Made by a program: the position numbers and the translations under genes. DNA of 64,000 nucleotides from Gillisella terrae. GTDB lineage: Bacteria; Pseudomonadota; Alphaproteobacteria; Rhizobiales; Rhizobiaceae. How positions within the stretch are numbered: the first letter of the stretch is position 1; each line of letters begins with the position of its first letter. Shown one piece after another: positions 1 to 8,778 of this stretch. Location: contig NZ_SSOA01000006.1 in assembly GCF_004801395.1 (NCBI RefSeq), forward strand, positions 154,965 to 218,964, written 5' to 3'. The notes beneath the pieces were generated by a model. The model worked only from the letters and a program-made list of their open reading frames with translations, did no database searches and had not been told where the DNA came from.

Positions 1-279
1 ACGACAAAATGGCCCGACATCGTTATATGCGATATCACCATGCCGGAAATGGATGGCCATGCACTTTTGGCCGAAATTCAGATCAACTACCCGGAACTCA
101 GCAATATCCCCTTCATATTTTTGACCGCGTTGACAGATCGTGACAACCTGATTGCTGGCCTGAAAGGTGGGGCCGCTGACTATCTCACCAAGCCGATTGA
201 TTTTGATGTGCTTCTGGCAAAAGTGGCGGGTTGCGTGTTGCGGATCGAAAATGATCATAAAACCGGCAGAGGTTTTTGA
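1..279 (+). CDS. Response regulator receiver domain, 3' end only
   Basis: The reading frame is open from base 1, so the gene starts upstream of the window. The visible 92 residues are the second half of a CheY-like receiver: the segment PDIVICDITMPEMDG carries the phospho-acceptor Asp, 'FLTAL' the conserved Thr, and 'YLTKPID' the conserved Lys. The protein stops about 27 residues after that Lys, so no DNA-binding output domain follows. It is either a single-domain regulator or the C-terminal receiver of a hybrid kinase. A repeat fragment begins just after the stop. Partner and target cannot be judged from here. Confidence 0.85.
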   Translation, partial: TTKWPDIVICDITMPEMDGHALLAEIQINYPELSNIPFIFLTALTDRDNLIAGLKGGAADYLTKPIDFDVLLAKVAGCVLRIENDHKTGRGF

Positions 280-282
280 AAA

Positions 283-332
283 TACTGCATAAGTCCTTAA
301 ACCGTAACCGATGTAAGGAGAAAATTATGCGG
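283..332. repeat. Decayed RIME-like palindrome (module B)
   Basis: The sequence runs ACTGCATAAGTCCTTAAACC, then a short loop, then TGTAAGGAGAAAATTATGCGG. It matches, with several changes, module B of the repeat seen intact at 8037-8089. A further ACTGCATAATTT at 341-352 may be a second half-copy. Confidence 0.6.
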
Positions 333-350
333 AGGAATGAACTGCATAAT

Positions 351-995
351 TTATCCGCTCACCTCTGATATACGACATTCAGACGCCGCGAGCACGGGGG
401 TAATCAGTGTGATGGTCATTGCAATCTGCCGCTCAATTGCAATCTCATCATTCGTGCTGGTCAGTCGCCAATAGCTCCAATTGGCATTTACCAGCGTGTA
501 GAGGCTGATCCCGAGATCAAAGAGCTGCTCCGGTGCCCAGCAAGACCCCAATCTTCGCAACAATCGGACATAGTTCGAGGCAATCAGCCTGGCGTGTTGC
601 TGGGCTATGGGAAACAAGGCTTCATAGTAATAGGCGGCATCAACAATGGTACGGTCCAGGCCGATGGACAGTTGATAGGCCCATGTCTCGCGGATGACGG
701 TTGCCAATTGGCTCTGCCAATGCTCCGCCGCGATTGTCTCAAAACCGGCCTCGAAAAACCGTCGCACCTGCGCCAGTTTTTCCTCGTAGATTTCGGCAAT
801 GATCGCCTCCTTATTTGGAAAGTAATCATAGATCGATCCGACTTTGATGCCCGAATGGGCCGCAACCGCGTTGGTGGTGACCGCCCGCACTCCCTTTTCG
901 CGCATTACCGCATGGGTTGCGTCTTTAATGGCTGTTCTGGTTTTTTGAGATCTCGCCTGAACCGGCCTGCGCTTGATCTCTGTACTCGTCACCAT
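351..995 (-). CDS. TetR/AcrR family transcriptional regulator
   Basis: A 214-residue TetR-type repressor. The N-terminal helix-turn-helix spans roughly residues 18-65, with the typical run ATHAVMREKGVRAVTTNAVA followed by 'GSIYDYFPNKEAIIAEIY'. The C-terminal ligand domain has no recognisable specificity. The frame is open much further upstream (to 1172), but the ATG at 995 is preceded by a strong GGAGGAGGGG ribosome site and is taken as the start. The gene is divergent from the opp-type operon beginning at 1243, so it probably controls that operon, itself, or both. A short inverted repeat at 1068-1085 is a candidate operator. Confidence 0.85.
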   Translation of the reverse strand: MVTSTEIKRRPVQARSQKTRTAIKDATHAVMREKGVRAVTTNAVAAHSGIKVGSIYDYFPNKEAIIAEIYEEKLAQVRRFFEAGFETIAAEHWQSQLATVIRETWAYQLSIGLDRTIVDAAYYYEALFPIAQQHARLIASNYVRLLRRLGSCWAPEQLFDLGISLYTLVNANWSYWRLTSTNDEIAIERQIAMTITLITPVLAASECRISEVSG

Positions 996-1067
996 CCCCT
1001 CCTCCCTCATCATCACATTTGCGACAACCATCAGATAAATATCCGTCTTGCGCAAATGAAAAAACCG

Positions 1068-1086
1068 GATAATCATTCGGATTATT
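1068..1086. promoter_or_regulatory. Candidate operator, inverted repeat between tetR and oppA-like gene
   Basis: GATAATC and GATTATT flank a 5-bp centre in the AT-rich 247-bp divergent intergenic region. Six bases of each arm pair exactly. The position and TetR neighbour suggest an operator, but the repeat is short and no second copy was seen. Confidence 0.3.
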
Positions 1087-1242
1087 CGAGCAGCCTTTTT
1101 TTGTTCAGGATGTAAACATTTTTCAAGAACCTGTGAAATGCAACAGAAGAACAAAATATAGGCATAATACAAGCCAAATCATGATGCGCAAATACATATT
1201 TATATTTGTTAATTTGCGATCATTATAAAATATAAAAGGGGA

Positions 1243-2862
1243 ATGAACTTGAAAAAAATCCTTCTGCTGACAACATGCCTCGCCTTTTCATTGAACAGTC
1301 TCGCCTTCGCAGAGACCCGCATGAAAAATGGCGAGAAGCTCGCTGAAAATCAAAGCTACACCTATCGCGTGCTGGATTCATTCAAAACGCTGGACCCGCA
1401 GTTAAACGCCGACACCGATGGTTCGGACGTGCTGCGCAATCTGTTTGAAACCTTGATGAATGAGGATTCGCAGGGCAACCTCGTGCCGGGTGCCGCATCC
1501 AGCTTTGATGTGTCTGCGGACAAGCTGACTTATACATTCCATCTGCGCCCGGAAGCGAAATGGTCCGATGGCAGCCCTCTCACCGCCGGTGACTTTGTGT
1601 ACGCCTGGCAACGGCTGGCCGATCCCAAGACCGCTTCTGAATATGCCTCCTATCTTGAAATGATGCAGGTGGAGAATGCCAAGGACATTGTTGCGGGTAA
1701 AAAGCCGCCACAGGACTTGGGTGTGAAAGCCGTGGACGACCACACCTTTCAGGTCAAGCTGATTGCGCCGATTCCGTATTTCGTAAAAATGACCGTCAAT
1801 GCATCCATGTCTCCGGTCAAAAAATCGGTGATCGATAAGTTCGGTGATGACTGGACCAAGCCCGGCAATCTGGTAGGCAATGGTGCCTATGTTTTGACCG
1901 AGCACGTGCCCGGTGAAAAGCTGGTGATGAAGCGCAACCCGAATTATTGGAACAACGCCAATACCGGACTGGACACCGTGACAGCCTTGATCATCAATGA
2001 CGGTAATCAGGCGATGACCCGCTACCGCGCTGGCGAATTGGATAAGACCGATATTCCGGCAGGCCAGTATCCGCGCTTGAAAAAGGAATTTCCGGATCAG
2101 GCCATATCCACCCCGAAATCCTGCACCTACACCTATTTGTTCAACCTTTCTGAAAAAGGCCCGGCCGCGCTGAAGGATGCGCGCGTGCGTCAGGCGCTGT
2201 CTTACGCCATCAACCGTGATGTGATTGTCAACAACATCCTGCAAGGTGGGCAAAAGCCAGCCTATAACTGGGTGCATTGGGCGACTGCCGGTTTCAAAAT
2301 GCCAGACATTCCTGCGGCAAAGATGACCCAAAAGGAACGCGACGACAAAGCCGTGGAGCTTTTGAAGGAAGCAGGCTACAGCCCGTCTCATCCGCTCAAC
2401 CTGACCTTGAGCTATAACACCGACGAAGGCCACAAGAAAATTGCCATCGCGGTTGCGCAATTCTGGAAAAAAATTGGCGTCAATCTGACGCTCACCAATA
2501 TGGAATGGAAGGTCCTGACGGATAAAATGAACCATCAGGATTTTGAAGTCGCTCGCTACGCCTGGTGTGGCGATTATAATGAAGCCTCGACCTATCTGGA
2601 TGTGTTTACCACCAGTTCTGGCAACAACTATGGCAAATATTCGAATCCGGCCTATGACAAGTTGATGCAAGAAAGCAAGACCGCCGCCGATCCGCAGCCT
2701 CTCTACACCAAGGCCGAGGAAATTCTGGCAAAAGATGCGCCCCAAGCGACTATCTATCAATATACCGGCGTGATGATGCTGAAGCCCGATATTCACGGCT
2801 ATCCAGAGAAAAACGTGATGAACAACTGGTACGCCAAGGACATGTACCGCGTCGCAAAGTGA
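1243..2862 (+). CDS. oppA: Peptide ABC transporter substrate-binding protein (OppA type)
   Basis: This is a 539-residue periplasmic binding protein of the SBP_bac_5 family, which captures oligopeptides for import. Residues 1-23 are a signal peptide (MNLKKILLLTTCLAFSLNSL, cleavage after AFA). The mature part shows family landmarks: 'LDPQLNADTDGSDVLRNLFE', 'KWSDGSPLTAGDFVYAWQRL', 'GNGAYVLTEHVPGEKLVMKR' and 'DARVRQALSYAINRD'. The length is normal for OppA. AAGGGGA precedes the ATG. It is first in an operon with two permeases and two ATPases; a 41-bp stem-loop after its stop probably allows higher expression than downstream genes. The exact peptide ligand is not evident. Confidence 0.93.
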   Translation: MNLKKILLLTTCLAFSLNSLAFAETRMKNGEKLAENQSYTYRVLDSFKTLDPQLNADTDGSDVLRNLFETLMNEDSQGNLVPGAASSFDVSADKLTYTFHLRPEAKWSDGSPLTAGDFVYAWQRLADPKTASEYASYLEMMQVENAKDIVAGKKPPQDLGVKAVDDHTFQVKLIAPIPYFVKMTVNASMSPVKKSVIDKFGDDWTKPGNLVGNGAYVLTEHVPGEKLVMKRNPNYWNNANTGLDTVTALIINDGNQAMTRYRAGELDKTDIPAGQYPRLKKEFPDQAISTPKSCTYTYLFNLSEKGPAALKDARVRQALSYAINRDVIVNNILQGGQKPAYNWVHWATAGFKMPDIPAAKMTQKERDDKAVELLKEAGYSPSHPLNLTLSYNTDEGHKKIAIAVAQFWKKIGVNLTLTNMEWKVLTDKMNHQDFEVARYAWCGDYNEASTYLDVFTTSSGNNYGKYSNPAYDKLMQESKTAADPQPLYTKAEEILAKDAPQATIYQYTGVMMLKPDIHGYPEKNVMNNWYAKDMYRVAK

Positions 2863-2880
2863 CGCCGTCTTTCTTGTCAT

Positions 2881-2921
2881 AGCATCGGACCGGACATTGT
2901 TTTTCGATCCGGTTCGATGCT
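2881..2921 (+). promoter_or_regulatory. Intercistronic stem-loop after oppA
   Basis: AGCATCGGACCGGA (2881-2894) pairs with TCCGGTTCGATGCT (2908-2921) around a 13-base loop. There is no U-run after it, so it more likely stabilises the upstream binding-protein mRNA or causes partial attenuation than ends transcription. Confidence 0.65.
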
Positions 2922-2971
2922 TTCACGGGCAGCAGGCTTTTCACTGCCCCCTCTTGTAGAGGCGATCCAGA

Positions 2972-3895
2972 ATGCTGGTCTATATCTTAAGGCGGTTGGC
3001 CATTGCCATACCGACATTGCTGATCCTGATTGTTGCCTCTTTCCTGTTGATGAAAGCGGCTCCAGGCGGCCCTTTCACCATGGAAAGAGCTGTACCACCC
3101 GAAGTGCTGGCCAACCTCAATGCCAAATACGGCCTTGATGCGCCGCTGTGGCAGCAATTGGTCACTTACGTCTGGGGCGTGATTGCCCATTTCGATTTCG
3201 GCCCATCCTTTGTTTACAAGGATCGCACCGTCAACGAAATCATTGCCCAGGGCTTTCCTGTCACTTTGACCTATGGTGCCATTGCCTTTGTGGTGGCCGT
3301 GCTGGTGGGCGGCGCACTCGGCATTTGTGCAGCTGTGTGGCACAATAGCTGGCTGGATTATCTGGCGGTTGGCGTGGCCATCGGCACCCATGTGCTGCCC
3401 AGCTTTGTGCTTGCCCCCATTCTGGTTCTGGTCTTCACGCTTTGGCTGGGCTGGCTGCCGGGTGGCGGCTGGGAAGGTGGTCAATGGCCTTATGTGATCA
3501 TGCCGGTGCTCTCGCTCTCGGCACTGTTCATCGCCTCGATCTCGCGGCTGACCCGCTCGTCCATGCTGGAAGTGTTGAACGCCAATCACATCCGCACCGC
3601 CCGTGCCAAGGGCATTCCGGCAAGGGTGGTTATTTTTCGCCACGCGCTCATTCCGGCGCTGCTGCCGGTGATTTCCTATCTCGGGCCTGCCTTTGTCAGC
3701 ATGATCACCGGGTCTGTGGTGGTCGATATGTATTTTTCCACCGGTGGCATTGGCAAATTCTTCGTCGATGCGGCCCTTAACCGCGATTACGCGGTGATGA
3801 TGGGGATCACCATTCTCATCGGTGGCCTGACAATTCTGTTCAACCTTGTGGTCGATCTTCTCTATGCGTGGATTGATCCGAAAATCCGGTATTGA
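2972..3895 (+). CDS. oppB: Peptide ABC transporter permease (OppB type)
   Basis: A 307-residue inner-membrane permease of the binding-protein-dependent family. It opens with the family signature 'MLVYILRRLAIAIPTLLILI' as transmembrane helix 1, followed by five more hydrophobic segments. The EAA-like loop that docks the ATPase lies in 'NHIRTARAKGIPARVVIFRH'. Length is normal for OppB/DppB. It lies 109 bp downstream of the binding-protein gene and only 4 bp ahead of the second permease, indicating co-transcription and heterodimer assembly with that partner. Confidence 0.93.
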   Translation: MLVYILRRLAIAIPTLLILIVASFLLMKAAPGGPFTMERAVPPEVLANLNAKYGLDAPLWQQLVTYVWGVIAHFDFGPSFVYKDRTVNEIIAQGFPVTLTYGAIAFVVAVLVGGALGICAAVWHNSWLDYLAVGVAIGTHVLPSFVLAPILVLVFTLWLGWLPGGGWEGGQWPYVIMPVLSLSALFIASISRLTRSSMLEVLNANHIRTARAKGIPARVVIFRHALIPALLPVISYLGPAFVSMITGSVVVDMYFSTGGIGKFFVDAALNRDYAVMMGITILIGGLTILFNLVVDLLYAWIDPKIRY

Positions 3896-3899
3896 TGCG

Positions 3900-4826
3900 A
3901 TGTTGGTTGAAAGAGCACAGCTGCAAAAGCTGGCAGAACACATAACCGAAGAGGCCGTCAAAGGCCGCTCGCCTTGGGCCGATGCACGGCGGCGCTTCAT
4001 GCGCAACAAGGCGGCGGTCGCGGGGCTGATTGGCCTCTGTTTTGTCGTCCTGTTTGCCGTTTTCGGCTCCTATCTTGCCCATTGGTCCAATGACGAGCTG
4101 GATTTCTCGGTGATGGGACAGGTGGCTGATCTTGGCCGACCATCCTTTGAGAACGGCCATTATTTTGGCACCGACGATCTGGGGCGCGATCTGTTTGCCC
4201 GCACGGTGCAGGCAACGCAGGTCTCCATGTCGGTGGCGCTGATTGGCAGTCTGATCGCCGTGGTGGTTGGCACGCTCTATGGGGCAATTTCAGGCTATGC
4301 GGGCGGGATTGTCGATAGCATCATGATGCGCGCTGTCGATATTCTGATGGCCATTCCCTACATGTTTGTGCTGATCCTGCTTTTGGTGATGTTTGGCCGC
4401 TCCACCACCATTTTGTTTGTTGGCATCGGGTTGATGTCGTGGCTGGATATGAGCCGCATTGTGCGCGGGCAAACGCTCAGCATCAAATCCAAGGAATATA
4501 TCGAGGCGGCACAGGCCACAGGCGTATCCTCCATCAAGATCATCCTGCGGCACATTCTGCCCAATCTGATGGGCGTGGTCACGGTCTATGCCACTTTGCT
4601 GGTGCCGATCATGATCATGACCGAGAGCTTTATCAGCTTCCTTGGTCTTGGCATTCAGGAGCCTTTGACCAGTTGGGGTGCGATGATTTCTGAAGGGGCT
4701 GGCAGCATGACCCATGGCACCCTGTGGCAATTGGCGGCCCCGCTGTTTTTCTTCGTCATCACACTGTTCTCCTTCTATTTTGTGGGAGATGGTCTGCGTG
4801 ATGCACTGGACCCAAAGGATCGCTGA
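3900..4826 (+). CDS. oppC: Peptide ABC transporter permease (OppC type)
   Basis: A 308-residue second permease. The N-terminal cytoplasmic segment 'SPWADARRRFMRNKAAVAGL' leads into helix 1, as usual for OppC/DppC. 'GTDDLGRDLFARTV' and the EAA loop 'YIEAAQATGVSSIKIILRHI' are family landmarks, and 'SFISFLGLGIQEPLTSWGAM' is the typical C-terminal motif. The frame is open upstream to 3846, but the ATG at 3900, four bases after the oppB stop, is the natural start; the longer form would run back into oppB. It pairs with OppB to form the membrane channel. Confidence 0.93.
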   Translation: MLVERAQLQKLAEHITEEAVKGRSPWADARRRFMRNKAAVAGLIGLCFVVLFAVFGSYLAHWSNDELDFSVMGQVADLGRPSFENGHYFGTDDLGRDLFARTVQATQVSMSVALIGSLIAVVVGTLYGAISGYAGGIVDSIMMRAVDILMAIPYMFVLILLLVMFGRSTTILFVGIGLMSWLDMSRIVRGQTLSIKSKEYIEAAQATGVSSIKIILRHILPNLMGVVTVYATLLVPIMIMTESFISFLGLGIQEPLTSWGAMISEGAGSMTHGTLWQLAAPLFFFVITLFSFYFVGDGLRDALDPKDR

Positions 4827-4827
4827 T

Positions 4828-5796
4828 ATGACATTGCTCAAGATTACCGATCTCTCGGTCAGTTTCGACACACCAGACGGTCAGGTGCAGGCCGTACAAG
4901 GTGTGAATCTAACGCTCAACCGAGGCGAAACACTCGGCATTGTTGGCGAAAGCGGCTCTGGCAAAAGTCAGGCCTCCTTTGCCATCATGGGCCTTCTGGC
5001 GCGCAATGGCAGGGCTTCCGGCTCTGTGCTGTTTGATGGTCAGGAAATTCTCAACGCACCTGCCAAGGTGCTGAACCCCATTCGCGGCGCGCGCATTGCC
5101 ATGGTGTTTCAAGACCCGATGACATCGCTCAACCCCTATATGCGCATCTCCGATCAGATGGCTGAGGTGCTGATCTATCAAAAGGGCATGTCCAAACGCG
5201 ACGCGCTGAATGAATGCACCCGCATGTTGGATGCGGTCAAAATTCCCGATGCCAAATCCCGCATCCGGCTGTATCCGCACGAATTTTCCGGCGGCATGCG
5301 CCAGCGGGTGATGATTGCCATGGCGCTGCTTTGTCGCCCCGATCTGTTGATTGCCGATGAGCCGACAACCGCTCTGGATGTGACCGTTCAGGCCCAGATC
5401 ATGCGGCTTTTGAGCGATTTGCAGGCTGAATTTGGCATGGCGATGATTTTGGTCACCCATGATCTCGGTGTGGTGGCAGGCTCCTGCAAGCGGGTGCTGG
5501 TGCTCTACGGCGGTCGCGTGATGGAAACGGGGCCTGCGGAAGCGCTGTTTTCCTCGCCATCACATCCTTATACGCAAGGTCTGCTGCGGGCCATTCCGCG
5601 TGTGGACCGGGAGGATGAGCGGCTGCGCACCATTCCCGGCGTGCCGCCCAATATGATGAACATGCCGCGTGGCTGTCCATTTTCGCCGCGCTGTGATTAT
5701 GCCATTCCCACCTGCAATGAGGCACCTCGCCCGTTGGAAAGTTTTGCGCCAGACCGTGCGCGGGCTTGCACGCGTCCTGTGGAGGAACTCGTATGA
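4828..5796 (+). CDS. oppD: Peptide ABC transporter ATP-binding protein (OppD type)
   Basis: A 322-residue ATPase that powers the OppBC channel. Walker A is GESGSGKSQ, the ABC signature is 'FSGGMRQR', and Walker B is '[12 protein letters not shown]'. The C-terminal oligopeptide-transporter domain contains '[16 protein letters not shown]', the cysteine-rich stretch shared by OppD and DppD. The ATG at 4828 follows the oppC stop by one base; upstream in-frame starts would lie inside oppC. The stop overlaps the oppF start in an ATGA arrangement, a sign of translational coupling. Confidence 0.93.
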   Translation: MTLLKITDLSVSFDTPDGQVQAVQGVNLTLNRGETLGIVGESGSGKSQASFAIMGLLARNGRASGSVLFDGQEILNAPAKVLNPIRGARIAMVFQDPMTSLNPYMRISDQMAEVLIYQKGMSKRDALNECTRMLDAVKIPDAKSRIRLYPHEFSGGMRQRVMIAMALLCRPDLLIADEPTTALDVTVQAQIMRLLSDLQAEFGMAMILVTHDLGVVAGSCKRVLVLYGGRVMETGPAEALFSSPSHPYTQGLLRAIPRVDREDERLRTIPGVPPNMMNMPRGCPFSPRCDYAIPTCNEAPRPLESFAPDRARACTRPVEELV

Positions 5797-6773
5797 CCGC
5801 GCCCCTTCTCAAGGCCGAGAATCTGCATGTGTCTTTTGCGCTCAAGGGTGGCGGATTGCCATGGCAAAAGCCTCGCAAATTACATGCCGTCAATGGCGTG
5901 AATTTCGAACTGCGTCCGGGCGAAACATTGGGTATTGTGGGTGAATCCGGCAGTGGAAAATCCACGCTTGCCCGCGCCATCATCCGCATGCTGGAGGCCA
6001 CAGGCAGCGTGATCTGGCAGGGCAAGACGGATCTTCTGCGCCTGTCATCGCGGGAAATGTTGAAACATCGCGCTGACATCCAGATGATCTTTCAAGATCC
6101 GCTGGCAAGCCTTAATCCACGCATGACCGTGGGCCAGATCATTTCGGAGACGCTGATCACCCATCACCACGGACTCTCTTCAAAAGAGATTAAGGCACGG
6201 GTGCAGGCTGCCATGGATCAGGTGGGCCTGTTGCCCAGCATGATTAACCGTTATCCCCATGAATTCTCCGGCGGGCAATGCCAGCGCATCGGCATTGCCC
6301 GCGCCTTGATTGTCGAGCCAAAGCTGATCATCTGCGATGAGCCGGTTTCTGCGCTGGATGTGTCGATTCAGGCGCAGGTCATCAACCTGTTGATGGATTT
6401 GCAAAAAGATTTGGGATTGGCGCTGATTTTCATTGCCCATGATCTCAGCGTCGTCAAACACATCTCAACACGGGTGATGGTGATGTATCTGGGCCGCACC
6501 GTCGAGATTGCCGATCGGGATGCACTTTATGCCAACCCGCAGCACCCCTATACCCAGGCGCTGCTCTCGGCTATTCCCATTCCCGACCCGAGGCTGGAGC
6601 GCGAAAAAATCGTGATTCCTCTGGAAGGCGAATTGCCAAGCCCAATGGCACCACCCTCTGGCTGTGTGTTTCGCACCCGCTGTCCGCGCGCGCAAGCGCG
6701 CTGTGCTGTGGAGGTTCCTGCCTTGCGAGGCGACGGCCATGCTGTCGCCTGCCATTTTCCGGGCGCGATTTAG
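5793..6773 (+). CDS. oppF: Peptide ABC transporter ATP-binding protein (OppF type)
   Basis: A 326-residue second ATPase. Walker A is GESGSGKST, the signature is 'FSGGQCQR' and Walker B is 'LIICDEPVSALD'. 'SGCVFRTRCPRAQARC' near the C terminus is the Cys-rich peptide-transporter tail. GGAGGAAC lies upstream of the ATG at 5793, and the start overlaps the oppD stop by four bases. OppF-type proteins form a heterodimer with OppD. It is the last gene of the operon; a perfect 12-bp stem-loop follows at 6804-6834. Confidence 0.93.
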   Translation: MTAPLLKAENLHVSFALKGGGLPWQKPRKLHAVNGVNFELRPGETLGIVGESGSGKSTLARAIIRMLEATGSVIWQGKTDLLRLSSREMLKHRADIQMIFQDPLASLNPRMTVGQIISETLITHHHGLSSKEIKARVQAAMDQVGLLPSMINRYPHEFSGGQCQRIGIARALIVEPKLIICDEPVSALDVSIQAQVINLLMDLQKDLGLALIFIAHDLSVVKHISTRVMVMYLGRTVEIADRDALYANPQHPYTQALLSAIPIPDPRLEREKIVIPLEGELPSPMAPPSGCVFRTRCPRAQARCAVEVPALRGDGHAVACHFPGAI

Positions 6774-6803
6774 ATTTTGTCAGCAATCCATTGCTACGCA
6801 ACA

Positions 6804-6834
6804 GTGCCACGCAGCAAAAACGGCTGCGTGGCAC
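6804..6834. terminator. Stem-loop between opp operon and convergent gene
   Basis: GTGCCACGCAGC (6804-6815) pairs perfectly with GCTGCGTGGCAC (6823-6834) around a 7-base loop. It lies between convergent genes and is probably a shared terminator, although no clear U-run follows on either strand. Confidence 0.6.
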
Positions 6835-6883
6835 GCGTCAAATTATTCGGACATGACGCGAACAAAATCAGTTGTGCAGAAAA

Positions 6884-7267
6884 TCAGTTCTGTGCAGGCC
6901 CGTTCAGACGATCAATCACCTGAAGCAGGATATCCGCACAGGCCTTCATCGGCTCGTCGTCGGCGCATTTGATGTCGATTTTGGTCTCGCCATCCTCAAC
7001 CCGGAAGTGGGCTGCCTTCGATGGTGGCGGTGGTGGTGGCGGACGATGGCCGCGAGGCCCCATTGCACCTTCAGGGCCTCTTGGCGGCGGTGGTGGCGGG
7101 GCGGCGCGGTCCTGCGGATCGGCAGGGCCTCCCGGAGGAGGTGGAGGCATAACCGCATCAGCAGCCGGAGGTGCACCGGCAGGCGCTGGTGGTGCGGGTG
7201 GCTGCTGGGCAAAGGCGGTTCCTGTCAGAGCGGCGAGGGCCAGGGCGGACATAACATATCTTTTCAT
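6884..7267 (-). CDS. Proline-rich exported protein of unknown function
   Basis: A 127-residue protein starting at the ATG at 7267, which is preceded by AAGGAGAAACGCT; the frame is open further up but lacks such a site. Residues 1-20 form a signal peptide (MKRYVMSALALAALTGTAFA). Residues 21-80 are rich in Pro, Ala and Gly, with several PPPPP runs. The last 45 residues form a small acidic domain with two Cys ('DIKCADDEPMKACADI'), which could form a disulfide in the periplasm. It lies 85 bp downstream of another proline-rich gene on the same strand, and the two may form an operon. No function is recognised. Confidence 0.75.
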   Translation of the reverse strand: MKRYVMSALALAALTGTAFAQQPPAPPAPAGAPPAADAVMPPPPPGGPADPQDRAAPPPPPPRGPEGAMGPRGHRPPPPPPPSKAAHFRVEDGETKIDIKCADDEPMKACADILLQVIDRLNGPAQN

Positions 7268-7352
7268 AGCGTTTCTCCTTGAGTGAGGTAAGGCGAAGCA
7301 GGCATCCCATAACGCGAGAGGCCGCTTTTGGTTCAATGAGATTGAAGGCCGT

Positions 7353-7871
7353 TTAGGGCGCTGGTCGGGGAGCCGGTTTGCGCATAAAATCGCCAGGCTC
7401 GCCGTGTGGCGGTGGCGGTGGGCCTGCTGGGCGAAGAGCTTCCGTTCTGCCGTCTTTATCAATCAGGTAGCTGGCATGAACAAAGCCATCGTCAAACCGG
7501 CCCTGGATGGTGACCACCTCATCCTTGGTAACAAGCCCGCCACCGTCGCCAGCCCGGCCGGTTTCAACCAGCGTCTTGCCGCTATCGTCCTGCAAGATGA
7601 ATTTATTGCCGTAAATCTCGGCAACCTTGCCCTTGATCGTTACCAGACTGGAAGCCGGCATGGCGGAAATGGCAACGGGAGCCAGAGGAGCCATTTCCGG
7701 TGCCGGGCGCATCAGCTTCATGGCTCCGGCACCGCCAACGGCACCAATGGTCAGGGCAATGGCAATGGCTGGAAGAACAACCCAACGGCGACGGCGCTCA
7801 TGCGGCGGCTTTGGCTTTTTATCTCCGTGCGGGGGGCGGTGTGTATGGTTGTCGTCTTCGTCTGTCATCAT
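7353..7871 (-). CDS. Membrane-anchored OB-fold (BOF/YgiW-like) protein with proline-rich tail
   Basis: A 172-residue protein. Residues 1-29 are a charged, His/Lys/Arg-rich cytoplasmic segment; about 30-52 is one hydrophobic membrane segment. The periplasmic part from about residue 75 reads 'TIKGKVAEIYGNKFILQDDS' and 'VVTIQGRFDDGFVHASYLID', resembling the bacterial OB-fold (BOF) of YgiW/YdeI stress proteins. The tail is proline-rich. It is divergent from a two-component operon, the same arrangement as ygiW beside qseBC in Escherichia coli, so it may be a target or accessory of that system. The BOF match was judged by eye. Confidence 0.7.
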   Translation of the reverse strand: MMTDEDDNHTHRPPHGDKKPKPPHERRRRWVVLPAIAIALTIGAVGGAGAMKLMRPAPEMAPLAPVAISAMPASSLVTIKGKVAEIYGNKFILQDDSGKTLVETGRAGDGGGLVTKDEVVTIQGRFDDGFVHASYLIDKDGRTEALRPAGPPPPPHGEPGDFMRKPAPRPAP

Positions 7872-7982
7872 TCAGTCTCCGTGGTGATTGACAAGCCGAA
7901 CATACGCCCTACCTGCCATCACCTCGCTGAACCTTCTGGTTCAGATTCAGTTCAGCCGTTTGCGATAACTCTGCATCTCCTC

Positions 7983-8089
7983 TTACAGCACCGTGCGCCA
8001 TATATGGCGCACAAAGGATGCTGTAACACTTTAAATCTGCTGCATAATTGTCTCCTGAAATCGTTTCCGATTTCAGGAATTATGCAGTA
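7983..8089. repeat. Complete RIME-like two-palindrome repeat
   Basis: Module A (7983-8027) is TTACAGCA and TGCTGTAA enclosing the perfect 20-bp palindrome GTGCGCCATATATGGCGCAC. Module B (8037-8089) is CTGCATAATT with its complement AATTATGCAG enclosing TCCTGAAATCG and CGATTTCAGGA. The total is about 107 bp. Size and two-palindrome design match the published description of RIME1 (about 108 bp, two large palindromes) in rhizobia. It ends about 20 bp before the response-regulator start codon. Confidence 0.75.
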
Positions 8090-8109
8090 AACATGAAAGT
8101 CATGGTCCA

Positions 8110-8778
8110 ATGCGCATACTTCTCGTCGAAGATGATGATGATCTCAGCGGCCGGATCGCAGCCGCGCTCAGGTCCGAGAATTTTGTCGTTGATATTGCCC
8201 GCAACGGTGAAGATGCCCTGCACGCCGGACTGACCGAGCTGTTTGATGTTGCCATTCTTGATCTTGGTCTGCCCAAGATCGATGGCGTGGCGGTCTTGAA
8301 GGGATGGCGCGACAGCGAGCGTAATCTGCCGGTGCTGGTTTTGACAGCGCGCGACGGATGGCCGGATAAAGTCTCCAGCTTCAAGGCGGGCGCTGATGAC
8401 TTTCTGGCCAAACCCTTCAAGATAGAAGAGCTTGTGTTGCGGCTGCGCGCTCTGGTGCGCAGATCCACGGGCCACGCCGCGTCGCGCGTCAGCTGTGGTG
8501 CGCTGGTGTTTGATGCGCAACTGGGCACCTTTGAGCTCAACGGCCTTCCCGTGAAGCTCACCGCGCTGGAATGGCGGGTGCTCTCATGCCTGATGCTGCG
8601 AAAAGAAACTGTGGTTGAGCGCCGCGAGCTGAATGAGCGTGTGTATGATGGCGATGCAGAGGTGGATTCCAACTCTTTGGAAGTGATCATTGCCCGATTG
8701 CGCAAGAAGCTTGGCGCGGAGGCAATCGAGACCGTCCGTGGCCGGGGCTATATGCTGACCGCGGCAGGGTCGCCATGA
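8110..8778 (+). CDS. OmpR-family response regulator
   Basis: A 222-residue two-domain regulator. The receiver has the acidic cluster at 8-10, phospho-acceptor Asp51 ('AILDLGLPKIDG') and Lys101 ('FLAKPF'). The C-terminal winged helix includes 'LTALEWRVLSCLMLRKETVV' and 'EVIIARLRKKLG..IETVRGRGYML'. The stop overlaps the kinase start as ATGA. Sequence and context place it in the PhoP/QseB/FeuP group; the divergent BOF gene favours a QseB-like role in envelope stress, but the signal is not visible. The 5' untranslated region is largely occupied by a RIME-like repeat. Confidence 0.9.
   Translation: MRILLVEDDDDLSGRIAAALRSENFVVDIARNGEDALHAGLTELFDVAILDLGLPKIDGVAVLKGWRDSERNLPVLVLTARDGWPDKVSSFKAGADDFLAKPFKIEELVLRLRALVRRSTGHAASRVSCGALVFDAQLGTFELNGLPVKLTALEWRVLSCLMLRKETVVERRELNERVYDGDAEVDSNSLEVIIARLRKKLGAEAIETVRGRGYMLTAAGSP

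Noticed and set aside
1402..2880. Long minus-strand ORF (492 codons) opposite oppA
   Set aside because: It is the antisense shadow of a well-supported binding protein; the His/Arg/Gly-rich composition is typical of antisense frames in GC-rich genes.
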